Below, one piece after another: positions 6,367 to 15,183 of a stretch of 20,194 nt of DNA. Where the stretch lies: assembly GCA_964411065.1 (NCBI GenBank), contig CAYPJO010000038.1:1-20194 (forward strand), read 5' to 3'. A program made the translations under genes and the position numbers. The notes beneath the pieces are model-generated. The model saw nothing but the letters and a program-made list of their open reading frames with translations, had not been told where the DNA came from and did not search any database. Source of the DNA: DYHD01 sp964411065 (lineage in GTDB: Bacteria; Nitrospirota; Thermodesulfovibrionia; Thermodesulfovibrionales; Dissulfurispiraceae). Each line of letters opens with the position of its first letter. Positions within the stretch are counted from its first letter, which is position 1.

Positions 6367-7884
6367 ATGATTAACAATAATGAGTTAGAAGAGGATTTTA
6401 ACGAAGAAAACTTCCAATACCATAAGCAGATCCTATTTGCTGACAATTTTTTACCTGAAGATACCATTAACGATGACATCCAAGAAGAGTGTTTACAGAC
6501 TGAATCCGATCTGCTGAAATCTTACATGAAATCCATAGCAACTGCTAAGTTACTAAGCAGAGAAGAAGAAATAGAAATAGCGGCACAAATTGAAGCTCTA
6601 AAAATAAAAATCATAGAGATAATCTTCACAACTCCTTTTTGTCTCAAAAAATTAATTATGCTGGGACAACTTCTTAAAAATGGTAAGGCACCCCTCTCAA
6701 AGTTTATCTATGATATTGATGAAATAACTGATAATAATTTGACAAAAGAAAGAAGACGCATAGAAAAGGTAATAGAATCTATCAAAAAACTCTTCATCAG
6801 AAGAGAGAGATTATTCGAAAAACTTTCAAGGATACCAAAAAACAGTAAAGATAAAATTAGAGACCGTATTGCCAAAGAACTTGAGAAAAATAAGCTAAAA
6901 GTAGTTGCACAGATAAATAAAATTGGATTCAAAAATGAGTTTATTTACTCCTTTGCTGAGGAATTCAAAGATGTTATTAACCAGTTAAGTAGCCTTAAAA
7001 CACTTCTCAGAAATATCCCTGTCGGATCGAAGGAATATAAAAAAACAAAGGAAAAGATAAAAGCCCTTGAGTCTTCAATTGGCTTAAAAGCTTACGATGT
7101 TAAGAAAGTATTAAAAACCTTACAAGATGCTGAAAAAGAGCTTATAGAGAAAAAAGAATTTTTGATTATCTGCAATCTCAGACTTGTTATAAGTATTGCC
7201 AAAAAATATACCGGCAGAGGCTTAAGTTTAGCCGATCTTATTCAAGAAGGCAATATTGGGCTTATGAAAGCTGTTGATAAATTTGAATATAGAAGAGGCT
7301 ATAAATTTAGCACCTATGCAACTTGGTGGATAAGGCAAGCTATTAATAGGGCAATATCTGATAAATCAAGAACTATTAGAATTCCAGTTCATATGCTCGA
7401 CAATATTAATAAAGTAAACAACGTGATTAAAAAATTTGTTCAAAAACACGGCGATGAGCCTACAGTAGAAGAAATTGCAAAAAAATTGAAGATGTCCGTT
7501 GAAAAAATAAGGCATATACTTGAGATATCTAAAGAGCCAGTCTCAATAGAGACGCCAATTAGTTATCATAACGACGCACTTCTAATTGATTTTATAGAAG
7601 ACAAAAATATAGTATCGCCTATAGAGTATGCCATGTATATAGATATAAAAACTGCCTTAAATAAAGTTCTATCGAGTTTAAATCCTAAGGAAGAATTTGT
7701 AATCAGGAAAAGATACGGCATAGGAAATGATAGACCTTATACTCTTGAAGAAGTTGGAAAAGAATGTAATTTAACCAGAGAACGGATTAGACAGATCGAA
7801 AAAAAAGCTTTAAAGAAATTAAGACATCCTTCAAAAAGCTTTTGGTTGAAGATTTTTTTAGACAACCATGGAAAGCCGACGTGA
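6367..7884 (+). CDS. rpoD: Primary (housekeeping) RNA polymerase sigma factor
   Basis: Sigma-70 family group 1-like factor of 505 residues. Region 1.2 is at about 48-80 (DLLKSYMKSIATAKLLSREE). A long charged helical insert (about 100-255) corresponds to the non-conserved region found in E. coli RpoD. Region 2 (about 265-343) has NLRLVISIAKKY, LIQEGNIGLMKAVDKFEY and the -10-reading helix TYATWWIRQAINRAI, followed by RTIRIPVHM. Region 3 follows at about 345-400, then the sigma finger DFIEDKN. Region 4.2 holds the -35-reading helix-turn-helix (YTLEEVGKECNLTRERIRQIEKKAL). Only 47 acidic residues precede region 1.2, so the usual region 1.1 domain is absent or reduced. GAGG at 6356-6359 serves the ATG. 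Position behind dnaG supports its housekeeping role. Confidence 0.95.
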   Translation: MINNNELEEDFNEENFQYHKQILFADNFLPEDTINDDIQEECLQTESDLLKSYMKSIATAKLLSREEEIEIAAQIEALKIKIIEIIFTTPFCLKKLIMLGQLLKNGKAPLSKFIYDIDEITDNNLTKERRRIEKVIESIKKLFIRRERLFEKLSRIPKNSKDKIRDRIAKELEKNKLKVVAQINKIGFKNEFIYSFAEEFKDVINQLSSLKTLLRNIPVGSKEYKKTKEKIKALESSIGLKAYDVKKVLKTLQDAEKELIEKKEFLIICNLRLVISIAKKYTGRGLSLADLIQEGNIGLMKAVDKFEYRRGYKFSTYATWWIRQAINRAISDKSRTIRIPVHMLDNINKVNNVIKKFVQKHGDEPTVEEIAKKLKMSVEKIRHILEISKEPVSIETPISYHNDALLIDFIEDKNIVSPIEYAMYIDIKTALNKVLSSLNPKEEFVIRKRYGIGNDRPYTLEEVGKECNLTRERIRQIEKKALKKLRHPSKSFWLKIFLDNHGKPT

Positions 7885-8034
7885 TGATGTTATATCCACT
7901 CATACTCTCTACCCTTTTATAATTAAAGGCTCCTTAGCAATTACCATATAAGACACCATCTGGTATATTACGACTCTATCACATTGACTTTGAAGTTTTA
8001 TGCTTTACCTATTGTAGAGGACAATCAGAAGTGG

Positions 8035-8056
8035 ATCCTTTTAAATGTGAAAGGAT
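8035..8056 (+). terminator. Weak hairpin between rpoD and the convergent membrane protein gene
   Basis: ATCCTTT (8035-8041) pairs with AAAGGAT (8050-8056), loop of 8, followed by AGAATTTT. The T tract is short and offset, so this is only a possible terminator of the dnaG-rpoD transcript. The rest of the 184-base convergent spacer (7885-8068) shows no other clear signal. Confidence 0.3.
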
Positions 8057-8068
8057 AGAATTTTGCTA

Positions 8069-8977
8069 CTAAATATTTTTACTTTTATATAAATAAAGAA
8101 AAGCTGAGGCAAGAATTACAAGATTTATGTAAGCTTGCAATAATATAGATAATATCTGATATAGTGGCGAAAGTATTGGACCTAAAATTGGTATCAATAT
8201 GATAGGAGTCCCGAATAATAAGATTATAAAGATCACTATTAAAGAGCTTGCTAATAAAAAACTGTAAAAAACAATTGCCATAGGGTGAGAGTAAAGATAA
8301 ATTATAGTTTGTTTGAAAGCCCTTAAAGGACTCTTTTTTTCAAAAGCTATATTGGCAATTCCATAAACAGTAATTGACAATATTAGGACTATTAAAAAAA
8401 GCCCTGTAATAAATATAATTGCAGAAAAAAAGATACCCAGGAATAATGCTAAGACTGCCTCTTTGCTTTTCGTTATTTCTATAATTGAAGAAATACCTCC
8501 CCCCAACAACCCAAGCAGGAAAGCTAAAAATAGTAGAAATACTCCTATAATAGTAGAATAGCCGAAAATAGGGAGAAATAACCTTTTGCCCTCCGTTAAA
8601 AAAATCTTGAAGGTGTACTTTGAAGTCTCTTCTTTGATAATCTTCGCAATTGTACCAACACTACCTGCAATCGTAAAAAGCCATAAAGAAAAAACTGCTG
8701 AAAAATATATTATTATGCTAGTGATAACAAGCAGTGCCATGACGAAATATTTTTTTAATAGATTGAGGGAGTGTCTTATAACTTCTATAACGTCTTTAGA
8801 CCTTAAAATTTCTGTGAGATCTAATCCAAAAATTATAAAAGCGATTGATATAGGGATACCTATAATCAAAAAAAAACAGAGAAAGCTTACTACTGCAGAT
8901 ATTAAGTGAAGAAAAACTAACTGCCAAGAGTGGTTTATAATTGAGATACCTTCTTTAATTATATCCAGATATCTCAT
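8069..8977 (-). CDS. Unassigned multi-pass inner-membrane protein
   Basis: Family not recognised with certainty. The 302-residue product is strongly hydrophobic, with about six or seven membrane segments (roughly 20-50, 78-110, 135-162, 175-212 and two to three in 233-297). Basic and acidic loops separate them, including one with EKKSPLRAFKQTIIYLYSHP after the fourth segment. That layout, a repeated hydrophobic bundle with an amphipathic helix before each pair, resembles the membrane domains of the DUF4013/DUF975-type or glycerophosphodiester phosphodiesterase membrane-domain proteins, but no catalytic motif is visible. The ATG follows the lpxI stop codon with no intervening base, so it is almost surely co-transcribed and translationally coupled with lpxI. 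This ties it to the envelope. A role in lipid A handling or envelope homeostasis is inference only. Confidence 0.75.
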   Translation of the reverse strand: MRYLDIIKEGISIINHSWQLVFLHLISAVVSFLCFFLIIGIPISIAFIIFGLDLTEILRSKDVIEVIRHSLNLLKKYFVMALLVITSIIIYFSAVFSLWLFTIAGSVGTIAKIIKEETSKYTFKIFLTEGKRLFLPIFGYSTIIGVFLLFLAFLLGLLGGGISSIIEITKSKEAVLALFLGIFFSAIIFITGLFLIVLILSITVYGIANIAFEKKSPLRAFKQTIIYLYSHPMAIVFYSFLLASSLIVIFIILLFGTPIILIPILGPILSPLYQILSILLQAYINLVILASAFLYLYKSKNI

Positions 8978-9784
8978 CTATATGCTTATACCAATAACAG
9001 AAATACCGGCTTCAGAGGCACGATTCAGAAAAACTTTTTTATTAATTATTAGGCTTTTATGTGCCTCTAAGGCTAAAACTTTTGCTTTAACGGAAATCAT
9101 TGAGTTAAGAGTTTCTATGCCGACTACTGGGACATCAAGCTTCATATCTTGCTGAGGCTTACTTACTTTTATAACAACTGCACCTTCGCCTGCCAATTTG
9201 CCACCTCTAATTATGGCTTCATCAGTTCCTTCGATAGCCTCAACTGCCATTACTGCCAGTGATTTAATTACCACGGTTTGACCTATATCTAGTCTACCTA
9301 TTTCCTTTGCTATGTACCACCCAAATTCGATATCTTTTTGCTCCTCTTTTGTAGGAGCCTTTCTGGTTAAGACCCCTAAAGGTGTCAGAAGGTGTGGACT
9401 AAAGGCTGCGGTATCAATGATCTCAATACCTTCCTTTTTTGCTTCCTCTGCGATAGCCTTTAGTATTGTATCATCGTTTTTGTTCTCAAGGGAGAGTAAC
9501 AATTTAAGCGCTCTTAAATCAGGAATAATCTTAGATTTAATTAAAAGGGTCTTTGGGACTTTCCCCGCTATAATAACCGACTTAATTTTATTATCTTTAA
9601 ATGTTTTGATAATCTTATCAAGTTTGCCTATATTTATCCATGAAATCTTATCTGATAATTTATTCAACTCTTCTGAAGCAAGCCCCTCAAGAGCTACAGT
9701 CACTACTTTGAACCCTCGTTCTTTAGCATCTGTTGCAATAATCCCAGGCAAATTACCTGATCCAGCGACTATCCCTATCTGCAT
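8978..9784 (-). CDS. lpxI: UDP-2,3-diacylglucosamine pyrophosphatase LpxI
   Basis: Hydrolyses UDP-2,3-diacylglucosamine to lipid X and UMP, the fourth step of the Raetz pathway, in the lineages that lack LpxH. The 268-residue product has the two LpxI domains. The N-terminal one begins MQIGIVAGSGNLP and holds IIAGKVPKTLL. The C-terminal one carries the family-typical APTKEEQKDIEFGWYIAKEI segment and continues through IGQTVVIKSLAVMAVEAIEGTDEAI and the glycine-rich IRGGKLAGEGAVVIKVSKPQQDMKLDVPVVG to an end in AGISVIGISI. The start overlaps the 3' end of lpxA by 10 bases, with GAGAGGG just upstream of the ATG. It therefore works directly after LpxA and LpxD in the same transcript. LpxC and LpxB are not in this window. 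Confidence 0.93.
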   Translation of the reverse strand: MQIGIVAGSGNLPGIIATDAKERGFKVVTVALEGLASEELNKLSDKISWINIGKLDKIIKTFKDNKIKSVIIAGKVPKTLLIKSKIIPDLRALKLLLSLENKNDDTILKAIAEEAKKEGIEIIDTAAFSPHLLTPLGVLTRKAPTKEEQKDIEFGWYIAKEIGRLDIGQTVVIKSLAVMAVEAIEGTDEAIIRGGKLAGEGAVVIKVSKPQQDMKLDVPVVGIETLNSMISVKAKVLALEAHKSLIINKKVFLNRASEAGISVIGISI

Positions 9785-10554
9785 ATCCCTCTCTGTGATT
9801 TCTCAATGAAATTAAGTATATTTTTTATCTCTTCGGTCTGAGGAAAATCTTTCTTGATCTTCTGAATTGCGTTATTTAGGGTATTTTTCTCTCTGAAAAG
9901 AACCTTATAAACTCTCTTTAATAGGTTAATAGATTCTTCTGAGAAACCTCTTCTTTTTAGTCCAATAACGTTAGGTCCATAAAGCCTTGCTCTTTCCCCT
10001 GATGCCATCATATAGGGAATTACATCTTGAGCGATACCACTGAAACCACCCACCATTGCATAAGCCCCTATTCTCGTGAATTGATGGATGGCTACAAGAC
10101 CACCTATAACAGCATAATCTTCTATTACTACATGCCCACCCAATGTTGCCACATTAGCCATTACAATAAAGTTGCCAATCTTGCAATCGTGAGCTATATG
10201 AACATATGCCATAATAAAATTAGAATCACCAATCTCTGTCAATCCATCTCCTTTGACTGAGCCTCTATGGATTGTTACATTTTCTCTTATTATGTTATTT
10301 TTCCCAATTCTCACTCCAGTGTTCTGATCCCTATATGTTAGATCTTGAGGAGGCAGTCCAATTGTAGTAAAAGGATAGATTATACAATTTTCTCCTACCA
10401 CTGTATCGCCATCTATGATGACATTTGAGATCAATCGTGTGCCATCCTTAATTGTCACTTTATCTCCTATAATACAGTAAGGACCTATGTATACATTGTC
10501 ATGGATTTCTGCTTTAGAACTTACTATGGAGGAGGGATGTATATCCTTAGACAT
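9775..10554 (-). CDS. lpxA: UDP-N-acetylglucosamine acyltransferase
   Basis: First enzyme of lipid A synthesis: transfers the 3-hydroxyacyl chain from ACP to the 3-OH of UDP-GlcNAc. The 259 residues form a left-handed beta helix, visible as many imperfect hexapeptide repeats (for example VYIGPYCIIGDKVTI), and a C-terminal helical part (about 195-259). The catalytic histidine is H122, in AYVHIAHDCKIGN, matching His125 of E. coli. H119 matches the neighbouring His122, and the GGHV and AIHQF histidines are also kept. The gene lies 5 bases after fabZ, with an AGGAAG sequence about 10 bases before the ATG, and overlaps lpxI by 10 bases. The order fabZ-lpxA is shared by many diderms. Confidence 0.96.
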   Translation of the reverse strand: MSKDIHPSSIVSSKAEIHDNVYIGPYCIIGDKVTIKDGTRLISNVIIDGDTVVGENCIIYPFTTIGLPPQDLTYRDQNTGVRIGKNNIIRENVTIHRGSVKGDGLTEIGDSNFIMAYVHIAHDCKIGNFIVMANVATLGGHVVIEDYAVIGGLVAIHQFTRIGAYAMVGGFSGIAQDVIPYMMASGERARLYGPNVIGLKRRGFSEESINLLKRVYKVLFREKNTLNNAIQKIKKDFPQTEEIKNILNFIEKSQRGICR

Positions 10555-10559
10555 ATGAT

Positions 10560-11000
10560 TTATACTTCCTTTGACTCTTTATCCATAACCATGGCTGTAA
10601 ACTCAGCTTCAGCAGCCTGTTTGTTATCTACAATGACGCTACCACTAAATTTCCAAACTTTTCCTCGGATGTGTAAGGCTTTTACCTCAAGTATCATTTG
10701 ATCGCCAGGGATTATAGGTTTTCTAAATTTTGCGCTATCTATACTTAGAAAGTACACATTCTTCCCTTTAGCGCCAGATTTTGAAGCTAAAATTCCACCA
10801 ACTTGTGCTAATGCCTCAATAATCAGGACACCTGGCATTATAGGGTTACCAGGAAAATGACCCTGGAAAAAAGGTTCATTAAGAGTTACATTTTTTACCC
10901 CTATTGCTTTAACATTAGGCTCTAATTCAATGATTTTGTCAACTAATAACATAGGATATCTATGCGGAAGAATATCCATAATTTCCACAATGTCTATCAT
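10560..11000 (-). CDS. fabZ: 3-hydroxyacyl-ACP dehydratase
   Basis: Hot-dog-fold dehydratase of fatty acid elongation; it competes with LpxA and LpxD for 3-hydroxyacyl-ACP, which explains its place among lpx genes. The 146 residues contain HRYPMLLVD at about 13-21 and the active-site block FFQGHFPGNPIMPGVLIIEA, with catalytic H48 and E62. The C-terminal strand holds FRKPIIPGDQMILEV. A strong ribosome binding site (GGAGGA in the sense direction, 11003-11008 on the minus strand) lies about 4 bases before the ATG. A 95-base spacer separates it from lpxD. Confidence 0.96.
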   Translation of the reverse strand: MIDIVEIMDILPHRYPMLLVDKIIELEPNVKAIGVKNVTLNEPFFQGHFPGNPIMPGVLIIEALAQVGGILASKSGAKGKNVYFLSIDSAKFRKPIIPGDQMILEVKALHIRGKVWKFSGSVIVDNKQAAEAEFTAMVMDKESKEV

Positions 11001-11080
11001 GTTTCCTCCGAACTTAAACAGGTGAAAAGTATAAAATTTAGTTGTTAGTTTTGTTCAACTTCTAAAAGATTTTAGGCATA

Positions 11081-11109
11081 TTAAAGTTTGATTAATCAAA
11101 AAGCTTTAA
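11081..11109. repeat. AT-rich inverted repeat at the lpxD stop codon
   Basis: The perfect palindrome TTTGATTAATCAAA (11087-11100) is bracketed by TTAAAG (11081-11086) and CTTTAA (11104-11109), giving 13 paired bases with a 3-base bulge. It spans the lpxD stop codon. It could be a weak transcript-stabilising or attenuating hairpin between lpxD and fabZ; the very low GC makes strong termination unlikely. Confidence 0.3.
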
Positions 11110-12121
11110 AAGACTTTTCTATTTGGCTAATTTTCTCTTCAAGTTCCTCAACCCTCTTCTTTAGTTCAGGGAGTTTTTTAAAGACAGCAATTGCTCTCCA
11201 CCATTCTTTATGAGGTAAAATTGGATATCCCGAGTAAATACCTCGTCCAACTTTACCCATAACACCAGCTTTAGCTGCTATCATGGTACCGTCCTCTATA
11301 GTCACATGGTCTGCAATGCCAACTTGACCACCTAAAACTACGTTGTTACCAATTCTCGAGCTTCCTCCGATGCCTGTCTGAGATACAATTATGACATTTT
11401 TCCCCACTTTGACATTATGTCCAATTTGAACAAGATTATCAATTTTTGTACCCTCTCCAATGATTGTGGCACCAGTTGTGGCTCGATCAATAGTAGTGTT
11501 AGCTCCTATTTCTACATTATCTTCAATTATTACAGTGCCTATTTGAGGGACTTTGTGATATATTCCATCTTCCATAACATATCCAAAACCGTCAGCACCT
11601 AATATAGCACCTGAATGAATAGTAACATTGTTGCCAATTTTAACTCTTTGGTGTATGACAACATTGGGATAGATTATACAATTTTCGCCTATAAATGTAT
11701 TTTCACCAATGTAAACGTTAGGATAAATGATAGTATTTGAGCCAATCTGGACATTATCAGAGATATATGCAAAAGAGAGAACTGTAACATTGTCTCCTAA
11801 GGTTGCACTTTTAGAGATATAAGCATTTTTACTTATACCCTTATCTTTGAAAGTAACGGGATAAAAAATCTTAAGTAGTTTAGCAAATGCAAATAAAGGA
11901 TTTTTAACTATTATCTGAGATTTAGCAAGATCTTTTACCTCTTCTTTGACTATTACTGCTGATGCTTTAGAGGCTGATAAATATTTTTCCCATTTTTTTT
12001 CAGACACAAAGGTAATGTAATTTTCCTCTGCTTCAAGAACACCAGCTATACCTTTTATTTCTAAATCTGGGTCTCCAATTATTTTCCCATCGATTATTCT
12101 TGCTATCTCACTTAGCTTCAT
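11096..12121 (-). CDS. lpxD: UDP-3-O-acylglucosamine N-acyltransferase
   Basis: Third enzyme of lipid A synthesis: adds the 3-hydroxyacyl chain to the 2-amino group. The N-terminal uridine-binding domain (about 1-95, MKLSEIARIIDGKIIGDPDL, ITFVSEKKW) is followed by a hexapeptide-repeat beta helix (about 98-300). The catalytic H235 lies in IDNLVQIGHNVKVG, and GADGFGY near 175-181 is the conserved loop. A C-terminal coiled coil follows (about 315-337, KKRVEELEEKISQIEK). The 341-residue length is normal. No Shine-Dalgarno is evident before the ATG; upstream bases read CTTTATTAAAATT. Gap to skp is 43 bases. Confidence 0.96.
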   Translation of the reverse strand: MKLSEIARIIDGKIIGDPDLEIKGIAGVLEAEENYITFVSEKKWEKYLSASKASAVIVKEEVKDLAKSQIIVKNPLFAFAKLLKIFYPVTFKDKGISKNAYISKSATLGDNVTVLSFAYISDNVQIGSNTIIYPNVYIGENTFIGENCIIYPNVVIHQRVKIGNNVTIHSGAILGADGFGYVMEDGIYHKVPQIGTVIIEDNVEIGANTTIDRATTGATIIGEGTKIDNLVQIGHNVKVGKNVIIVSQTGIGGSSRIGNNVVLGGQVGIADHVTIEDGTMIAAKAGVMGKVGRGIYSGYPILPHKEWWRAIAVFKKLPELKKRVEELEEKISQIEKSFKAF

Positions 12122-12164
12122 AATTTTAATAAAGGCTTTGCAGAAAATTGATAATTCGGTAATA

Positions 12165-12740
12165 TCAATTTTTTGAAGGCTTAGACTTTGGCTCAGCTTT
12201 TTTTGTTTCAGTTTTTGTTTCGTTGATTTTTTTGATGACCTTTTCAGTTATATCGAGGGAATTAGCATAATAGAGTACTAATCCATCTGCTTTTTCAAGA
12301 ACTAATGAATAACCACCTTCCTTAGCTAATTTATTTATAACTTCTCTTGCTTGTTTAAGTATTTCTGCAGTTAATTCGGTCTCTTTTTTTCTAACTTCGG
12401 CCTGGGAATCTGTAACCATCCTTTGATAATCCTTTAAAAGCTTTTCAAGTTCGTCTTCTTTTGCCTTCTTTGCTTCAGCGGTAAGGACTGCTGATTGTCT
12501 ATCCATATCACCCTTTAATGCTTCTATGTTCTTGCCTTTTTCTTCGATAGCAGACTGCTTGGTTTTTATTAGACTCTCAAGTTCAGATCTGGCTTTTTTG
12601 CCGATCTCTGACTCATTCAAAACTTTATAGAGATCTACTATGGCAATCTTGATCCTTACCTCTTCAGCATGAAGATTTGATAACATAACCGGCAAAACTA
12701 CTATTGAAATAATGACAGCATAGAAAAGATACTTTTTCAT
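12165..12740 (-). CDS. skp: Periplasmic chaperone, OmpH/Skp family
   Basis: Skp-like holdase that keeps outer-membrane proteins soluble on their way to BamA. A Sec signal peptide occupies about residues 1-25 (MKKYLF, hydrophobic core, cleavage after LHA). The mature part starts with the family strand IAIVDLYKVLNESEIG. A long charged coiled coil (about 48-130) forms the tentacles, and the C-terminal strand is GYSLVLEKADGLVLYY. A lysine-rich tail ends the 191-residue product, which is slightly longer than E. coli Skp. A clean GGAGGA lies 8 bases before the ATG. The gene stands between bamA and lpxD, as in many diderms. Confidence 0.92.
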   Translation of the reverse strand: MKKYLFYAVIISIVVLPVMLSNLHAEEVRIKIAIVDLYKVLNESEIGKKARSELESLIKTKQSAIEEKGKNIEALKGDMDRQSAVLTAEAKKAKEDELEKLLKDYQRMVTDSQAEVRKKETELTAEILKQAREVINKLAKEGGYSLVLEKADGLVLYYANSLDITEKVIKKINETKTETKKAEPKSKPSKN

Positions 12741-12787
12741 TCACTATTCCTCCATTCACTTTTTTGACTTATGTTAGTGAGTCTTTT

Positions 12788-12817
12788 ATTGTACACCAAA
12801 CCAATTTATTTTGTCGG
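12788..12817 (-). promoter_or_regulatory. Candidate promoter for skp-lpxD-fabZ-lpxA-lpxI
   Basis: In the minus-strand sense, CCGACA (12817-12812) and TACAAT (12793-12788) are separated by 18 bases within the 166-base spacer between bamA and skp. The match is partial. If real, it would let the lipid A genes be transcribed without bamA. Confidence 0.3.
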
Positions 12818-12906
12818 CAATCTTTGATAAGATATCCTTTCATTATGGGGACCTATCAGCAAATTCTTTGAAGTATCACTATTAGCTAATAAAGCACGTT
12901 GAAACT

Positions 12907-15153
12907 CTAAAAGAATGTGCCGAAAGTGAATTCAACCTTGTTTGAAGGTTCACCAACTCTTCTATCGAGATTGAACCCCCATTCAATTCTGATTGGACCT
13001 ATTGGCGAAATCCATCTTATTCCGGCTCCTGTAGTGTATCTTAAGTCGGTACCGAAGGTTTCATGTCTATCATAAGCTCTTCCAGCATCGAAGAATACCA
13101 CGCCTTTTAGTTTAAATTCAGGCAAAATGGGAAATATATATTCTGCATTAAGAACTAATTCCTTCTCACCTCCTAAGGGCTCATTATTAACATCTTTTGG
13201 CCCTGCGTCGCCATAATCAAGTCCTCTCACCGTGTAAATGCCACCTACATAATATCTCTCATAGAGTGGTAGCTCTTTATTGAATAAACCAGATGCATAA
13301 CCTATTCTTGCCCTTAAATGAATAGATGTAACATCAAAGACAGGGAAATACCATCCAGAATCAAGCAACATTTTTATAAAGGCATTAGTGCCGCCTATGC
13401 CTGCAAAAGTTAAGGAAAAAGAGTTCCTTGAACCTCTTGTTGGGTCTAAGATGCTGTCTCTTGTATCCCTTACGATAGCAGGGCTAATACTGCTTGTAGT
13501 TCTCTTCCCTTCCTGTGACTTGACTATTATAGATGCATCAGGTTTGACATTGAAAATTGTTGTTCTCTCGAAATTATAGGCAATTGATTTATACCAATAC
13601 TCCCAAAAGCTTTTGCCTAAGGAGATTTCAAAACCACTCGATTTTTTATCAAAATTTCCATATTCCCTTTCTGTCCTATAGATACTTGCTCCAAAGGAGA
13701 TTGGTTTATCCATAAACCATGGCTCTTTGAATGAGAATTCGTAAAAAGCACTTTTACCACCAATCTGCCCTCTCAGTTTTAAGTACTGCCCCCTTCCAAA
13801 AAGATTACCTTGAGTGAGATCTATCATACCAATAAAACCATCAAGAGAACTATAACCTCCACCAACACTTAAAAACCCAGTTGGTTTTTCTTTGACTTTT
13901 ACCTCAAGGTCAACCAACTTTGTTTCGACCTTAGGAGAGGGGATAATCTCTACTGTTTCAAAAAACTGTAGATTATTTAATCTTTCATAACTCCTCCTTA
14001 GAAGGGAGGCATTGAAGACATCTCCTTCGTCTAGTCTTATCTCTCTTCTTATAACCTTATCGTGCGTTTTTGTATTGCCCGTAATATCTATTCTTCCTAT
14101 AGTATACTTGTCCCCTTCGCTAACTCTATATACTACCTTGACTGTCCTTTTTTCCTCATCAGGTATAACCTCAGGTGAAACTACTGCAAGGGCATATCCA
14201 TGATTAGCATAAATACTGGTAATGGCACTAATATCCGCTTGTAATAAGCTCTTGCTGAAGGGTTTGTTCACCTTGAGCTTTATCAGTTTTATAAGTGTGT
14301 CATGGGAGATTGTTTCATTGCCTGTAATCTCAAAGGATGATACCTTAAATTGTTCACCTTCAAAAATGGTTATAACGATATCCATCGCATTCATACCAAC
14401 TAACTCAATAACTGGTTCTCCTACTGCAACCTTTAGATAACCATTGTCATAATAAAGATCTTTAATTCTTTCTATGTCAGCTCTCATTTCTTCCCTTTTA
14501 TAATATCCTCCACCAGTTATAATTGAGTATATCTTCCTCTCTTCAATTTTCATAGCTTTCTTAATCTTTTTTGAGGAAAGAGCTTTATTGCCTCGTATGA
14601 TGATGTTTCTAATCTTAACTTTTCTACCTTCCTCAATCTGGTATGTAAGGATTACTTCTTCCTCATTTATTCTTCTTAGAATAGGAAAAATGTGCACATG
14701 ATAAAATCCCTCACCTTCATAAAAGGCTTTTAGCTTAAGGGCAACATCGTTTATCAAAGTAATATCTGCTAATGCTCCTGGATTTATAGGAGCTACTTCC
14801 TTCAATTTAGAATCGTCAAATTCCTTATTGCCCTGAAAATCTACTCTCACAATAGTAGGCTTCTCTTTTATTAAAAAAATAATCTTATAACCGCCTTCAA
14901 AAGGTTCAATGTCTACTTTAACATCATCAAAGTAACCCATTTTATAAATTGTCTTTATGTCTTCTGAGATCTTCTCTTGCATAAGTGGCTCTCCAGCCTT
15001 CTGAGACATCCTTGCTCTGAGAGCTCCTTCATCTATACGCTTTAATCCCTTGATTTCTATTACATTCACAAGAGGTTCCTGTGAGTCTCCAATCCCCATA
15101 AAGGCAAAAATCGTAAAAAAAATTATAATTGCCCGGAAAACCTTTGGCTTCAT
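12907..15153 (-). CDS. bamA: Outer membrane protein assembly factor BamA
   Basis: Omp85-family core of the BAM complex, which inserts beta-barrel proteins into the outer membrane. After an N-terminal signal peptide (ending near residue 25) come five POTRA domains (about 30-370), seen as repeated units of the type IKGLKRIDEGALR, VDFQGNKEFDDSKL, IIRGNKALSSKKI, EITGNETISHDTL and IDITGNTKTHDKV. A 16-strand barrel follows (about 395-748). It holds the VRGF-type lid motif as YTVRGLDYG and a terminal signature ending in phenylalanine (EFTFGTFF). I take the ATG at 15153 (748 residues); an adjacent TTG at 15156 is possible. GAGGTG lies 9 bases upstream. It reads first in the outer-membrane cluster. 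Confidence 0.97.
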   Translation of the reverse strand: MKPKVFRAIIIFFTIFAFMGIGDSQEPLVNVIEIKGLKRIDEGALRARMSQKAGEPLMQEKISEDIKTIYKMGYFDDVKVDIEPFEGGYKIIFLIKEKPTIVRVDFQGNKEFDDSKLKEVAPINPGALADITLINDVALKLKAFYEGEGFYHVHIFPILRRINEEEVILTYQIEEGRKVKIRNIIIRGNKALSSKKIKKAMKIEERKIYSIITGGGYYKREEMRADIERIKDLYYDNGYLKVAVGEPVIELVGMNAMDIVITIFEGEQFKVSSFEITGNETISHDTLIKLIKLKVNKPFSKSLLQADISAITSIYANHGYALAVVSPEVIPDEEKRTVKVVYRVSEGDKYTIGRIDITGNTKTHDKVIRREIRLDEGDVFNASLLRRSYERLNNLQFFETVEIIPSPKVETKLVDLEVKVKEKPTGFLSVGGGYSSLDGFIGMIDLTQGNLFGRGQYLKLRGQIGGKSAFYEFSFKEPWFMDKPISFGASIYRTEREYGNFDKKSSGFEISLGKSFWEYWYKSIAYNFERTTIFNVKPDASIIVKSQEGKRTTSSISPAIVRDTRDSILDPTRGSRNSFSLTFAGIGGTNAFIKMLLDSGWYFPVFDVTSIHLRARIGYASGLFNKELPLYERYYVGGIYTVRGLDYGDAGPKDVNNEPLGGEKELVLNAEYIFPILPEFKLKGVVFFDAGRAYDRHETFGTDLRYTTGAGIRWISPIGPIRIEWGFNLDRRVGEPSNKVEFTFGTFF

Positions 15154-15183
15154 CAATTTTCACCTCAGGAAAAAATTTTCAGT

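Noticed and set aside
7913..7929. Short inverted repeat CCTTT/AAAGG after rpoD
   Set aside because: Only 5 bp with no T tract; too weak for a terminator call.
9312..9809. A 165-codon open frame antisense to lpxI
   Set aside because: The sense strand is a full-length LpxI with all family motifs; the antisense translation looks like a shadow.
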